Shown here piece by piece: positions 26,004 to 33,834 of a stretch of 34,252 nucleotides of DNA; within the stretch, counting starts at the first letter, position 1; each line of letters opens with the position of its first letter. The notes beneath the pieces are model-generated. The model saw only the letters and a program-made list of their open reading frames with translations, was not told the DNA's origin and did no database searches. Origin of the DNA: Fidelibacterota bacterium. Its GTDB lineage: Bacteria > Fidelibacterota > UBA2242 > JAFGTP01. Made by a program: the position numbers and the translations under genes. The stretch is from positions 1 through 34,252 of the forward strand of contig JAFGTP010000022.1 in NCBI GenBank assembly GCA_016934035.1. The letters run 5' to 3'.

Positions 26004-27080
26004 TTATAGTATTTTTATATGGTGTTCTTGACAAATTTCAAGCATTTCTTTTGGCCAGATACTGGCCTGGACCTCACCAATATGTGCTTTTCTGAGGTAG
26101 AACATACAAAGTCTTGATTGGCCGATCCCACCCCCGATAGACTGGGGCAGTTCTCCCTGAATCAGGCGTTGGTGAAAATATTGTTTAGTTTTGTGCATTT
26201 CATTTTTCAGTTCCAACTGTCTCAACAGAGATTCTTTATTGACCCGGATTCCCATCGATGATAGTTCAAAGGCCTGACCCAGTACCGGGTTCCAGACCAG
26301 AATATCGCCATTCAGTCCTCTTTTACCCCTACCTGTTTCTGTTATCCAGTCATCGTAATCAGTGGCTCTGGCATCATGAGGTTGACCGTTTTCCAGGTTT
26401 GCGCCGATACCGATGATAAAAACAGCACCTTTTTCCTGACAAATTTTGTTTTCTCTTTCTCGCGGTGAAAACTGGGGATACATTTCTTCGAGTTCTTCAC
26501 TGTGTATAAAAAAGATATCATGCGGCAGAAAAGGGGCGGCCAGTTTCGCATACTTATTACAAACCTCTTGTTCTATTTTCATGATGACTGTATAGATTTT
26601 TTTTACAATATATATCAATACATCCAGGGTTCTTTCATTTTCGGCGATGATACGTTCCCAATCCCACTGGTCGACGTAGACCGAATGTAAATTATCTAAA
26701 AAAGGTTCATCAGGACGAAGGGCATTCATATCGGTATATAGGCCTTCACCTGAAATAAATCCATACTCTTTGAGGGCATTTCTTTTCCATTTAGCCAGTG
26801 AATGGACGATTTCTGCATGATTATTTTCATTGATGGAGGCAATGTTGAAAGAAACGGGTTTTTCCCATCCGGATAGATAGTCGTTCATGCCTGTATTTTG
26901 AAGCACAGCAATCGGAGCTGATACTCTTTTCAGGTTCATTTCAAGGGCAAAATTATTTTGAAAAGTATCTTTGATATATTTGATCGCACTTTCGGTTTCT
27001 CTTACGGTAAAATCCGATCTGTACTTTTCGTCAGGAATGATGACTTTTCCATTTGGAAACATTTTTTCAAAAGGTGTCAT
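26004..27080 (-). CDS. asnA: aspartate-ammonia ligase AsnA
   Basis: 358 residues, slightly longer than the usual 330-340. Family blocks include IKYIKDTFQNNFALEMNLKR, VSAPIAVLQNTGMNDYLSG, SVYVDQWDWERI, and near the end the class II synthetase motif 3-like GGGIGQSRLCMFYLRKAHIG. AsnA makes asparagine from aspartate, ATP and free ammonia and shares its fold with aspartyl-tRNA synthetase. AAGGAT precedes the ATG. It lies 2 bp after the DUF402 gene and before serA, so the three form an amino-acid operon. Confidence 0.96.
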   Translation of the reverse strand: MTPFEKMFPNGKVIIPDEKYRSDFTVRETESAIKYIKDTFQNNFALEMNLKRVSAPIAVLQNTGMNDYLSGWEKPVSFNIASINENNHAEIVHSLAKWKRNALKEYGFISGEGLYTDMNALRPDEPFLDNLHSVYVDQWDWERIIAENERTLDVLIYIVKKIYTVIMKIEQEVCNKYAKLAAPFLPHDIFFIHSEELEEMYPQFSPRERENKICQEKGAVFIIGIGANLENGQPHDARATDYDDWITETGRGKRGLNGDILVWNPVLGQAFELSSMGIRVNKESLLRQLELKNEMHKTKQYFHQRLIQGELPQSIGGGIGQSRLCMFYLRKAHIGEVQASIWPKEMLEICQEHHIKIL

Positions 27081-27082
27081 TT

Positions 27083-27571
27083 TTAAGAATCCTTATTTTG
27101 ACTGTTTAACATCGAATGCGCAATGCTGTTTATTTCATTTAGAATTTCGTGCCTCTTTGCCATAATCAATTCTCTGGCCTTTTCAATATATTTTCTGACA
27201 TCTGGATTTTTAATAACAGTTAATTCTTTTTCATCTAAAATTTTTAAATGATTATCAGAATGAACAAGAATATCCAGGAATAGGTCCCGCCAGATAAATT
27301 GTTCTCTGGTTAATGTAGTTGAATCTGATATGTTAAAATAAGATGCAACCGGATGATCCCCGATGTACCATTGATAAATATTATATGGCCGGTTTTCCCA
27401 GAAAAATCCTAGTGATACTGAGCCCTTGGGTAAAATTAACTTGTCTACCTGATATTCTTTATCCAGGACAAATTTGAGGATGCCAAATTGATTTTCCAGG
27501 TGTAGCAGGTCACAGATATAATGGCGGTCTGGTCCATTGTATAATTTTTTAATTTCTAAACATTTATTCAT
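27083..27571 (-). CDS. DUF402-family protein
   Basis: 162 residues. The DUF402 (FomD/Ntdp-like beta-barrel) pattern is visible: KGSVSLGFFWENRPYNIYQW, then YFNISDSTTLTREQFIWRDL, then FLDILVHSD and LDEKEL. Aspartates of the LDILV-x-x-D and DEKEL blocks bind divalent metals in characterised relatives such as nucleoside diphosphatases. Helix-rich C-terminal 45 residues follow. The exact substrate here is unknown. It is the first gene of the asnA-serA unit, whose start follows a perfect palindrome and lacks an evident Shine-Dalgarno. Confidence 0.8.
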   Translation of the reverse strand: MNKCLEIKKLYNGPDRHYICDLLHLENQFGILKFVLDKEYQVDKLILPKGSVSLGFFWENRPYNIYQWYIGDHPVASYFNISDSTTLTREQFIWRDLFLDILVHSDNHLKILDEKELTVIKNPDVRKYIEKARELIMAKRHEILNEINSIAHSMLNSQNKDS

Positions 27572-27585
27572 AATAGAAAAGAGCC

Positions 27586-27601
27586 TGATGGATATCCATC
27601 A
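27586..27601. promoter_or_regulatory. 16-bp perfect palindrome upstream of the DUF402-asnA-serA operon
   Basis: TGATGGATATCCATCA is its own reverse complement. It ends 15 bp upstream of the DUF402 ATG on the minus strand. It could be a dimer operator for an amino-acid regulator, or a hairpin in the mRNA leader. Confidence 0.45.
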
Positions 27602-27776
27602 TTTAGTTGTTTTTGAAATTTTCTCTGTCCCTCTTCCTAGAATGAATTAAAACTTAACCTAAAAATAGATTAGTTGCCAGCGATTTTTTTAACCAAATCT
27701 CTGAATTCATCGTTCTCTTAACAGGGACCATTTTTATTGAAAAAGTAAAAAATAGTATTTCTGGGCTGGAAAAAAA

Positions 27777-28697
27777 TTGATATATTCAGTGAATTTTATG
27801 GGAGTAATGTTGTCTATTTATTTAAATATTGAATTTTTATCACTTTTATTCCTTTTTGGTTTATCCTATGTTATTGGAATTCAGCCTGCTAAAGATATGA
27901 TGATGAAATGTTTTTTGCAGTTTCATGATGAAATTGAAAGCAATAGGCTGAAAATATTGAGTTGGAACGTTGCAAAAAATAAAAACCTATCTTGGATGAC
28001 TGAATTCACCAAAATATTTCATAACTATGAACCGGATATTTTTATTTTACAGGAAGTCAAACTGGAAAAAAAACTCAAAAACGTACTTCTGGACAAGCTG
28101 TTAGTCTGGCGTTTTTCACCCAATATTATCAATCTGAAACGGCAATTATATTCCGGAGTGTTGACTGCTTCTTCCGTACAGCCTGCTACTGAAACTTTTT
28201 CCAAATCCACCAGTAAAGAACCAATTTTTGCAACACCAAAAGCAACCATTTTCACAACCTACAAAATTGCCTATAGTAACGAAAGACTGCTGGTGGTAAA
28301 TATTCATGGGATAAATTTTGTCTCTCTCAAGAAATTCCGGGCCCAGATTCATGAGGTTATCGAATATGGCCATAATCATGTGGGCCCGATTATTTTTTCT
28401 GGCGATTTTAATACCTGGAATAAAAACAGAATTATATTTTTAGTAAAAATACTGAAAAGAAAATTAAATCTCGTTCCCGTAGATTTTGATAAATCCAACA
28501 AAAAACACATAAAAAAATTCATTCTGTCACCGCCTCTGGACCATATTTTTTACACACCGGATAAATTAAAACTGGTGAAAAACAGCGAACGGGTTATCAG
28601 AGAATGTAAATCTTCTGATCATAAACCCATCTTTGCAGAATTTGAACTGATGGTGGACAGAGAATATATTTCAAACTCAGGAAAAGCAGAAGCTTAG
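27777..28697 (+). CDS. membrane-anchored endonuclease/exonuclease/phosphatase family protein
   Basis: 306 residues from a possible TTG start; ATG at 27798 or 27807 are alternatives and none has a strong RBS. One N-terminal helix (about 10-36) is followed by the catalytic fold: N64 (ILSWNVAKN), E93 (ILQEV), H177 (VNIHG), D210 and N212 (SGDFNTW), D255-H256 and D281-H282 (SSDHKPIFAEF). These match the metal, phosphate-binding and catalytic positions of EEP enzymes. The layout resembles YafD-like inner-membrane proteins. The substrate (nucleic acid or phosphoester) is not predictable. It ends 2 bp from the convergent DUF456 gene. Confidence 0.85.
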   Translation: MIYSVNFMGVMLSIYLNIEFLSLLFLFGLSYVIGIQPAKDMMMKCFLQFHDEIESNRLKILSWNVAKNKNLSWMTEFTKIFHNYEPDIFILQEVKLEKKLKNVLLDKLLVWRFSPNIINLKRQLYSGVLTASSVQPATETFSKSTSKEPIFATPKATIFTTYKIAYSNERLLVVNIHGINFVSLKKFRAQIHEVIEYGHNHVGPIIFSGDFNTWNKNRIIFLVKILKRKLNLVPVDFDKSNKKHIKKFILSPPLDHIFYTPDKLKLVKNSERVIRECKSSDHKPIFAEFELMVDREYISNSGKAEA

Positions 28698-28699
28698 CA

Positions 28700-29191
28700 T
28701 CAATAAAGGGCTATTATGATCAACATGATGACGGCCAAAAGGATTTTGGAAAGTTTTCCGCCGGCGACTCCGGTAAAGGCCCCCATGCCGGTTTTCATTG
28801 CTCGATTATAATCCTTGTTTTCATAATAATCAATCATAAAACTGCCCACAAATGCTCCAACCATTGCACCCAGTAAAGTACCGATTAATAACAAAAATGA
28901 ACTGCCAACAAAAGCGCCGATAATTGATCCGATAATTGACGCAATCATTGAGTTTTTTGAGCCACCAAAGTATTTTGTGCTTTTCACAGTGACGAAGAAC
29001 TCCAGCAATTCGGAAACAGCTGCAATACCTGCCAAAATGCCAATAACCTTCCAGTTGATGTGGTCCGCAATCAGCCAGGAATGCAGGAATTTTAAAACGA
29101 GAATGATGACATTGCCGGGAAGATTAAAAGGGATGGTTATGACAGCCAGAATAAGTAAAAACCAGAATAAAACCGTTATTAAAACAGACAT
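28700..29191 (-). CDS. DUF456-family membrane protein
   Basis: 163 residues with about four to five helices. The glycine-zipper stretch IIGSIIGAFVGSSFLLLIGT followed by LLGAMVGAFVGSFMIDYYEN, and VSELLEFFVTVKSTKYFGGS, match DUF456. Such proteins are widespread in bacteria; function unknown. A GAGGT RBS sits 6 bp upstream. It is separated from the lone DHp gene upstream by a terminator and is thus probably transcribed by itself. Confidence 0.85.
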   Translation of the reverse strand: MSVLITVLFWFLLILAVITIPFNLPGNVIILVLKFLHSWLIADHINWKVIGILAGIAAVSELLEFFVTVKSTKYFGGSKNSMIASIIGSIIGAFVGSSFLLLIGTLLGAMVGAFVGSFMIDYYENKDYNRAMKTGMGAFTGVAGGKLSKILLAVIMLIIIALY

Positions 29192-29222
29192 AGCGACCTC
29201 ATTTTTATCATTAATGGTAAAT

Positions 29223-29253
29223 ATAAAAAAACCTGCATTAAAAATGCAGGTTT
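29223..29253 (-). terminator. Rho-independent terminator of the DHp gene
   Basis: On the minus strand AAACCTGCAT and ATGCAGGTTT form a perfect 10-bp stem with a 5-nt loop, followed by a T run (TTTTTTATAT). It lies 28 bp past the stop of the small DHp gene. Confidence 0.85.
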
Positions 29254-29280
29254 GGAGTAAAAAAGAATTTGGGACTTCTT

Positions 29281-29592
29281 TTATGTTAAATTTAAAATTT
29301 TGGTGTAGCCTGCATAATCAACCGTCTCAAGGGTTTCCAGGTTTTCCAGTTTTTGTGTTATATATCTGATTTTTTCGGCTTCTTTGATAATGTTTTGCAG
29401 GGATTGGCGCAGGGTCGTTTCCATTCCATTTTCATAGGCGATTTCTGAAATTTCAGCCTGCCCGATAATAGATGTCAGGGGATTGTTGATTTCATGATTG
29501 ACGGTGGCTGCAAACTGGCGTATCAGTTCAAGATGATCTAAATAAAGCGAATCATTATTATTTGTTGCTGTATTTATTTTGTTACTTCTCAT
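29281..29592 (-). CDS. stand-alone histidine-kinase dimerisation (DHp/HisKA) domain protein
   Basis: 103 residues consisting almost only of a two-helix DHp domain. The phospho-acceptor block is FAATVNHEINNPLTSIIGQA with H33 ('H-E-I-N-N-P-L'), and helix 2 is near residues 58-85 (LRQSLQNIIKEAEKIRYITQ). No ATP-binding domain follows: the frame ends cleanly with TAA and is followed by its own terminator. A good RBS (AAGGAA) precedes the ATG, so the gene appears complete and not truncated. It might act as a phosphotransfer protein for the receiver domains of the hybrid kinases, or as an inhibitor by forming mixed dimers. No membrane segment is visible. Confidence 0.8.
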   Translation of the reverse strand: MRSNKINTATNNNDSLYLDHLELIRQFAATVNHEINNPLTSIIGQAEISEIAYENGMETTLRQSLQNIIKEAEKIRYITQKLENLETLETVDYAGYTKILNLT

Positions 29593-29917
29593 TATTTATT
29601 TTCCTTATCAAAATATATCAAAAATTCAATGTTAAAAATGTATTTCAAATATCTTGCCAGTATTGTTTTGTTTTATTCAGAATAATTATAAATTTAATTT
29701 TAAGTATCTGATTTTTATGAAATTTTAATATTTTTTTTATAATTTTTTTTGTTCATTGTAGATTTCTTTCATGTAGAAAAAAACCACAGTTTTTTTGAAA
29801 AGTTGTGGATTTTTACTCCATTTTTAGGGTTCAATTTTCTTCTGTGGAAAATCCAATAGTTTTTGTATTTTCCTGCATAGTGGCTAAATTTGCGAAATTT
29901 TTTTTTGGGGGAGCGTT
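29593..29917. other. AT-rich intergenic region with a bidirectional terminator-like hairpin
   Basis: No coding frame is convincing. CCACAG...GTTGTGG (29784-29808) can form a stem with T runs on both sides: ATTTTT on the plus strand, TTTTTTT on the minus strand. It lies about 100 bp before the yhaM-like gene, so it may be an attenuator or mark the end of a small RNA. The rest holds the divergent promoters, not resolved. Confidence 0.45.
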
Positions 29918-30871
29918 ATGAGTAAGATTTATATCAAAGACCTGAAGGCTGAAACGAGGATTAAATCCTATTTTGGTGTGGCTACAAAATCTGTCCGTAA
30001 AACCAAAGATGACAAAACTTATATTGATGTTGATTTGATCGACAAAACCGGGCGGATAAATGCGAAAATGTGGGACAATGCTGATCAATATAAAGATAAT
30101 TTTGAAGAAGGAGACCATGTTGCTTTGGAAGGGGCAGTTATTCTTTTTTCCAACAAGTTGCAGGTGAAAATTTTTAAAATTCGCCGAGTGAGTGAAGAAG
30201 ATGAAAAGTTTGGTTTCAAACTCACAGATATCATCCCTACCACCGGGAATAATGTGGATGAAATGTGGGACAAGCTCAATCAGATGATCCTTTCATTGGA
30301 AAACGGATATCTGAAAAAAGTACTCCTTAATATCATGACCAAATATGAGGATGAATTGAAAACCTATCCGGCTGCGATGCGACTTCATCATGCTTTCAAA
30401 GGAGGATTGCTGGAACACACCCATAACATGATTCAATTGGCTGATTATGTATGCAGGGTTTATCCGGAGGTCCGCAGAGACTTGGTTGTTGCCGGTGTCA
30501 TCCTTCATGATATTGGCAAATTGCGGGAACTGGACCCGGGGATCAATATATCCTATACCGATGAAGGAAATTTTATCGGTCATTTGGTCATTGGCCGGGA
30601 TATTTTTCTGGAGGAAGTTCGGGAAATTCCTGATTTTCCCGAGGACCTGCGGATTAAAATGGAACATATCATTTTATCCCATCAGGGAAAGTTGGAATGG
30701 GCTTCCCCCCGTGAACCTAAATTTCTTGAGGCCATGCTGGTTTATCATATAGATGAAATCGATACACGAGTTGCTCAATATAAAAAAGCAATTGAAGACG
30801 ATGAATCCGAAGGTAACTGGACGGACAAGCGGAACTATTTTTCACGAATTCTCTATAAAGGGGATGTTTGA
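29918..30871 (+). CDS. yhaM: YhaM-like 3'-5' exoribonuclease (OB fold plus HD domain)
   Basis: 317 residues, the usual YhaM/CBF1 length. An OB-fold (about 1-92; YIDVDLIDKTGRINAKMWD, then EEGDHVALEGAV) is followed by an HD domain with H157-H158, LLEHTHNM (165-172), the metal-binding H197-D198 in ILHDIGK, and HIILSHQGKLEWASPREP near 240-257, all characteristic of YhaM. The enzyme trims RNA or single-stranded DNA with Mn2+. A very strong RBS (GGGGGAG) precedes the ATG. It is the first gene of a unit with the ECF S component and outer-membrane protein, an unusual association. Confidence 0.9.
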   Translation: MSKIYIKDLKAETRIKSYFGVATKSVRKTKDDKTYIDVDLIDKTGRINAKMWDNADQYKDNFEEGDHVALEGAVILFSNKLQVKIFKIRRVSEEDEKFGFKLTDIIPTTGNNVDEMWDKLNQMILSLENGYLKKVLLNIMTKYEDELKTYPAAMRLHHAFKGGLLEHTHNMIQLADYVCRVYPEVRRDLVVAGVILHDIGKLRELDPGINISYTDEGNFIGHLVIGRDIFLEEVREIPDFPEDLRIKMEHIILSHQGKLEWASPREPKFLEAMLVYHIDEIDTRVAQYKKAIEDDESEGNWTDKRNYFSRILYKGDV

Positions 30872-30874
30872 TTT

Positions 30875-31420
30875 TTGAATAAAACAAAAAAAATTGCTTA
30901 TACTGGAATTTTTGTCGCTCTTGTAATGGCATTAGGATACTCACTGTTATACATTCCAAATATTGAACTGGTAACATTAATCATTTTTTTATCCGGTTAT
31001 TTTATGGGAATCAGAATTGGATCTATGGTTGGTATGATTGGTGAATTTTTATTTTCAACCTTAAACCCCTTTGGATCGGGGCTGTTATTTCCTCCGATGC
31101 TCATGGCGCAGGTGATCGCAATGACTTTTGTCGGATTCACAGGTGGTTTGATTGGAAAATACCTGCCGTCAGAAGGATTTACTGTTAAGTATATTTTTGT
31201 TTTTACAATCGCCGGTTTTTCTTTGACATTGATATATGATATCTTTGTTTCTGCCGCTTATCCGGTTTCTGCCGGTTTTGGGCTGACTCAGACTATTGGA
31301 ATAATTTTATCCGGGATTATATTTTCTGCGCTCCACATTACAATGAATACCCTTGTTTTTTCCTTATTGCTGCCGATTATTGTCATCCGACTCAACCGAA
31401 GCAGGTTATTTTATGGTTAA
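30875..31420 (+). CDS. ECF transporter S component (substrate-binding membrane subunit)
   Basis: 181 residues from TTG at 30875, 4 bp after the yhaM stop; GGGG upstream acts as RBS. Six hydrophobic helices can be drawn (about 7-27, 31-50, 52-64, 70-92, 101-125, 133-173). The start IAYTGIFVALVMALG is the typical first helix of ECF S components, and FLFSTLNPFGSGLLFPPMLM with GLIGKYL fits the substrate-cavity loops. Such subunits bind a vitamin or metal and pair with an EcfT and two EcfA ATPases, which are absent here and presumably encoded elsewhere (group II). Ligand unknown. The stop overlaps the next gene's start by 8 bp, indicating translational coupling. Confidence 0.8.
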   Translation: MNKTKKIAYTGIFVALVMALGYSLLYIPNIELVTLIIFLSGYFMGIRIGSMVGMIGEFLFSTLNPFGSGLLFPPMLMAQVIAMTFVGFTGGLIGKYLPSEGFTVKYIFVFTIAGFSLTLIYDIFVSAAYPVSAGFGLTQTIGIILSGIIFSALHITMNTLVFSLLLPIIVIRLNRSRLFYG

Positions 31421-33158
31421 AAAATTTATTTTCTTTTTCGGCTTTTACCTGTCCTGCATGATAGCTGATACTGACTCATTGATGCTCATGGATTATGAAG
31501 AATTTAATTTTTCAGAAGCCATAACTGCTTCATCCTATCTTTTGTATCCCAGTGATGAATGGGGAACTCAGGGATTTTTGTCTGTTAACGGCTTACCGGC
31601 TTTTGCCAATGATTATCAATATAACGGATTTTCGGTAAAAGACCCGCTTTACGGAAATGTTCCTTTTTCATGGCTCAATCCTAAATATTCCCGGATAGAA
31701 ATTGATGAAAATGAAAGAGAAATCAACCAGGAGCCGGTATACAATTCTAATAAAAATCTCTATTCCAGGTTTGATTGGCTTTATCGCGGCAGTTATAGTT
31801 TAGGTTCTTTCGGCGCTATTATTTCCGGAAAAATCAATAATAATTACAGTATTACTGTGCATGGAGAAAATTTTTCTTATCCCGGTCCCTGGGGCATCAA
31901 TGATAAAAACAGAAGCACTTCAGTGGAGCATAATCTGTCACAGGAAATTGGGGTCAACATTAAAAAAGATTGGGATAGCGGTGTCGTTGAGTCCGGCTTC
32001 AATTATAAGAAAATATTTCCGGGCATCAATGATTTTCAAACAACTTCAAATGGCAATGAAATACTGCAAACTCCTGTTTATGACGGTTATCTTAAAAAAT
32101 TTAAAAAACAATTATATCTAAAATATTCCAACAATGACAGCCTGGGTAATTTTACCATCGGAGGGCAGGTTCTTCAGTTTGATTATGGCTATTTTCCTGA
32201 AGATACTATGTTTCGCTATTCGGGACAGGGTGATATCTTCAGCGCCCAACTGACAAAATCCAGAAATTTTAGCAGGGATTCTTTGTTTCTGAAAATAAAT
32301 TTTGATTTTTATGGGATATATCTAAAGAAAAAACAGGATTCGGAAAACCCACTTCTTGCGATTTCAATTTTGGATGAGGGGAGAAGAGCAGGGTTTGATT
32401 ATTGCTTGTCTGCCGGTTTTGTCAATCAAAATTTTATCTATTCTTTGAAGGCCGAACGGGCCTTTTCGAAAACCATTCAGATTGGAATTTTTTCAGGATT
32501 AAAAGTTCATCGATATCCCATTGTTTACACTCTGTATCCCGGCGTTGAAAAGACTCCTTTTCAGACAGAGGATTTTTTCAGGTCCCGTACGCAATCTTTT
32601 TTTTTATCGATGAAAAACAGATTTCTGAACTTTCAGAATTCCCTGGACCATGTTTCTGGCAATTTTTACAGACCTTATAAAAGCAGCAACGAGGATACTC
32701 ACTTTATTTTGCATAATATAAAACTCAGGGATTTTTATATAAATTCCAGGCTCACAATGACTTTTCCCTGGAAGATGCTCATATCCGGAAAGTTGCAATA
32801 TTCTCCGACCGTAAATGTGAAAGAATTTAACGATTTGTTTGTTTATGGATCAATTGAACAGAAAACCGTTCTTTTCAAAGGTAATTTGCATCTTTATGCC
32901 CAGGGATCAATTGCCTATTATTCAGGAGGTGATAACTTGAATTGGTTTCAGGAATTTCAGACAGCCGGAATGACGGATGAAAATTATTATACTAATGTAC
33001 CGCTTTGCTTTTCAGCCAAAATTGGCTTTCACGTCGGTTCTTTGCATATGTTTTATCAGTTTAATAATATTGAAAACAGACAGTATGCAGTCATGCAAAG
33101 TATGCCATTGCAGTACCGAATTTCAGTGTTGGGAATTGATTGGTATTTCTGGAATTAA
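31413..33158 (+). CDS. outer-membrane receptor-like barrel with plug-type N-terminus
   Basis: 581 residues from ATG 31413, which overlaps the S-component stop and begins a signal peptide (MVKKFIFFFGFYLSCMIAD). Residues about 45-100 look like a reduced TonB-receptor plug: GFLSVNGLPAFANDYQYNGF, then VKDPLYGNVPFSWLNPKYSR, then IEIDENE ('L.G......Y.dG...dPl.G......l....RIEi'). The rest is a long run of amphipathic aromatic strands (LYLKYSNNDSLGNFTIGGQV, FYINSRLTMTFPWKMLISGK) ending YRISVLGIDWYFWN. No clear TonB box is seen. With the coupled S component, the pair likely carries one ligand across outer and inner membranes (inference). Confidence 0.7.
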   Translation: MVKKFIFFFGFYLSCMIADTDSLMLMDYEEFNFSEAITASSYLLYPSDEWGTQGFLSVNGLPAFANDYQYNGFSVKDPLYGNVPFSWLNPKYSRIEIDENEREINQEPVYNSNKNLYSRFDWLYRGSYSLGSFGAIISGKINNNYSITVHGENFSYPGPWGINDKNRSTSVEHNLSQEIGVNIKKDWDSGVVESGFNYKKIFPGINDFQTTSNGNEILQTPVYDGYLKKFKKQLYLKYSNNDSLGNFTIGGQVLQFDYGYFPEDTMFRYSGQGDIFSAQLTKSRNFSRDSLFLKINFDFYGIYLKKKQDSENPLLAISILDEGRRAGFDYCLSAGFVNQNFIYSLKAERAFSKTIQIGIFSGLKVHRYPIVYTLYPGVEKTPFQTEDFFRSRTQSFFLSMKNRFLNFQNSLDHVSGNFYRPYKSSNEDTHFILHNIKLRDFYINSRLTMTFPWKMLISGKLQYSPTVNVKEFNDLFVYGSIEQKTVLFKGNLHLYAQGSIAYYSGGDNLNWFQEFQTAGMTDENYYTNVPLCFSAKIGFHVGSLHMFYQFNNIENRQYAVMQSMPLQYRISVLGIDWYFWN

Positions 33159-33241
33159 ACTTCTTTGGAATTCACAAAAAAATATAATCAAGCCAGGAAG
33201 GATGGTAACCACTTCATGCTTTGGGTCCTGGTTTGACTCTT

Positions 33242-33817
33242 CTAATCCGGATTACCTTCCAGGTCCAGTTCTTTTGCCACTGTTTTCAGCCCGTCAATTA
33301 CACGCTGAATGTGTTCTGTTTCATCGACACCTAGTTCTTCAATGCCTTTGGAAATATCTTCGCGGCTTACAGCCCTGGAGAAGGCTGGCGTTTTTAATTT
33401 TTTCTTAACGGATTTTGGTGCAACCTCATGTATACTTTTGGAGGGCCGAACCAGGGCAACAGCCATGACAAACCCAGCCAGTTCATCGACAGCAAAAAGC
33501 ACCTTTGACAACAGGGATTCGCGGGGGATATTGGTGTAGTCCGCATGTCCCATGACTGCAGTGGTGATCTCTTCCGGCCAGCCTTGTTCTTTAAGGATTT
33601 CATTGCCTTTGTAGGGATGTTCTTCCATACTGGGAAATCTCTCATAATCAAAATCATGGATCAATCCGGTTGTGGCCCAGAGTTCTTCATTTTCATTGTA
33701 AAATTTTGCATAGGCCCGCATCGCTGCCTCAACAGCCAATGCGTGTTTGATCAGACTTGGATCTTTGGTGAATTCATTAAGTAATTTCCAGGCATCTTCA
33801 CGGGTTTTTTGTGTCAT
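33242..33817 (-). CDS. HD-domain phosphohydrolase-like protein
   Basis: 191 residues, soluble. HD metal-binding residues are in order: H25 (LIKHALAVE), H54-D55 (LIHDFDYERFP), H91 (MGHADY) and D111 (AVDELAGF). The HDFDYERFP plus SMEEHPYKG block marks a broadly distributed subfamily of predicted hydrolases with no assigned substrate. The C-terminus (about 125-190) is helical. RBS AGAGGAA lies 5 bp upstream. It is divergent from a decayed nucleotidyltransferase and convergent with the outer-membrane receptor gene; no functional link can be shown. Confidence 0.8.
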   Translation of the reverse strand: MTQKTREDAWKLLNEFTKDPSLIKHALAVEAAMRAYAKFYNENEELWATTGLIHDFDYERFPSMEEHPYKGNEILKEQGWPEEITTAVMGHADYTNIPRESLLSKVLFAVDELAGFVMAVALVRPSKSIHEVAPKSVKKKLKTPAFSRAVSREDISKGIEELGVDETEHIQRVIDGLKTVAKELDLEGNPD

Positions 33818-33834
33818 AATTTCCTCTTTGTTTT

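Noticed and set aside
31353..31412. Extended start of the outer-membrane receptor
   Set aside because: The extra 20 residues lie within the S-component gene and precede the signal peptide, which must be at the N-terminus.
33190..33234. Possible hairpin (AAGCCAGGA with TCCTGGTTT) between the convergent receptor and HD genes
   Set aside because: The loop is 27 nt and there is no T run on the plus strand; too weak to call a terminator.
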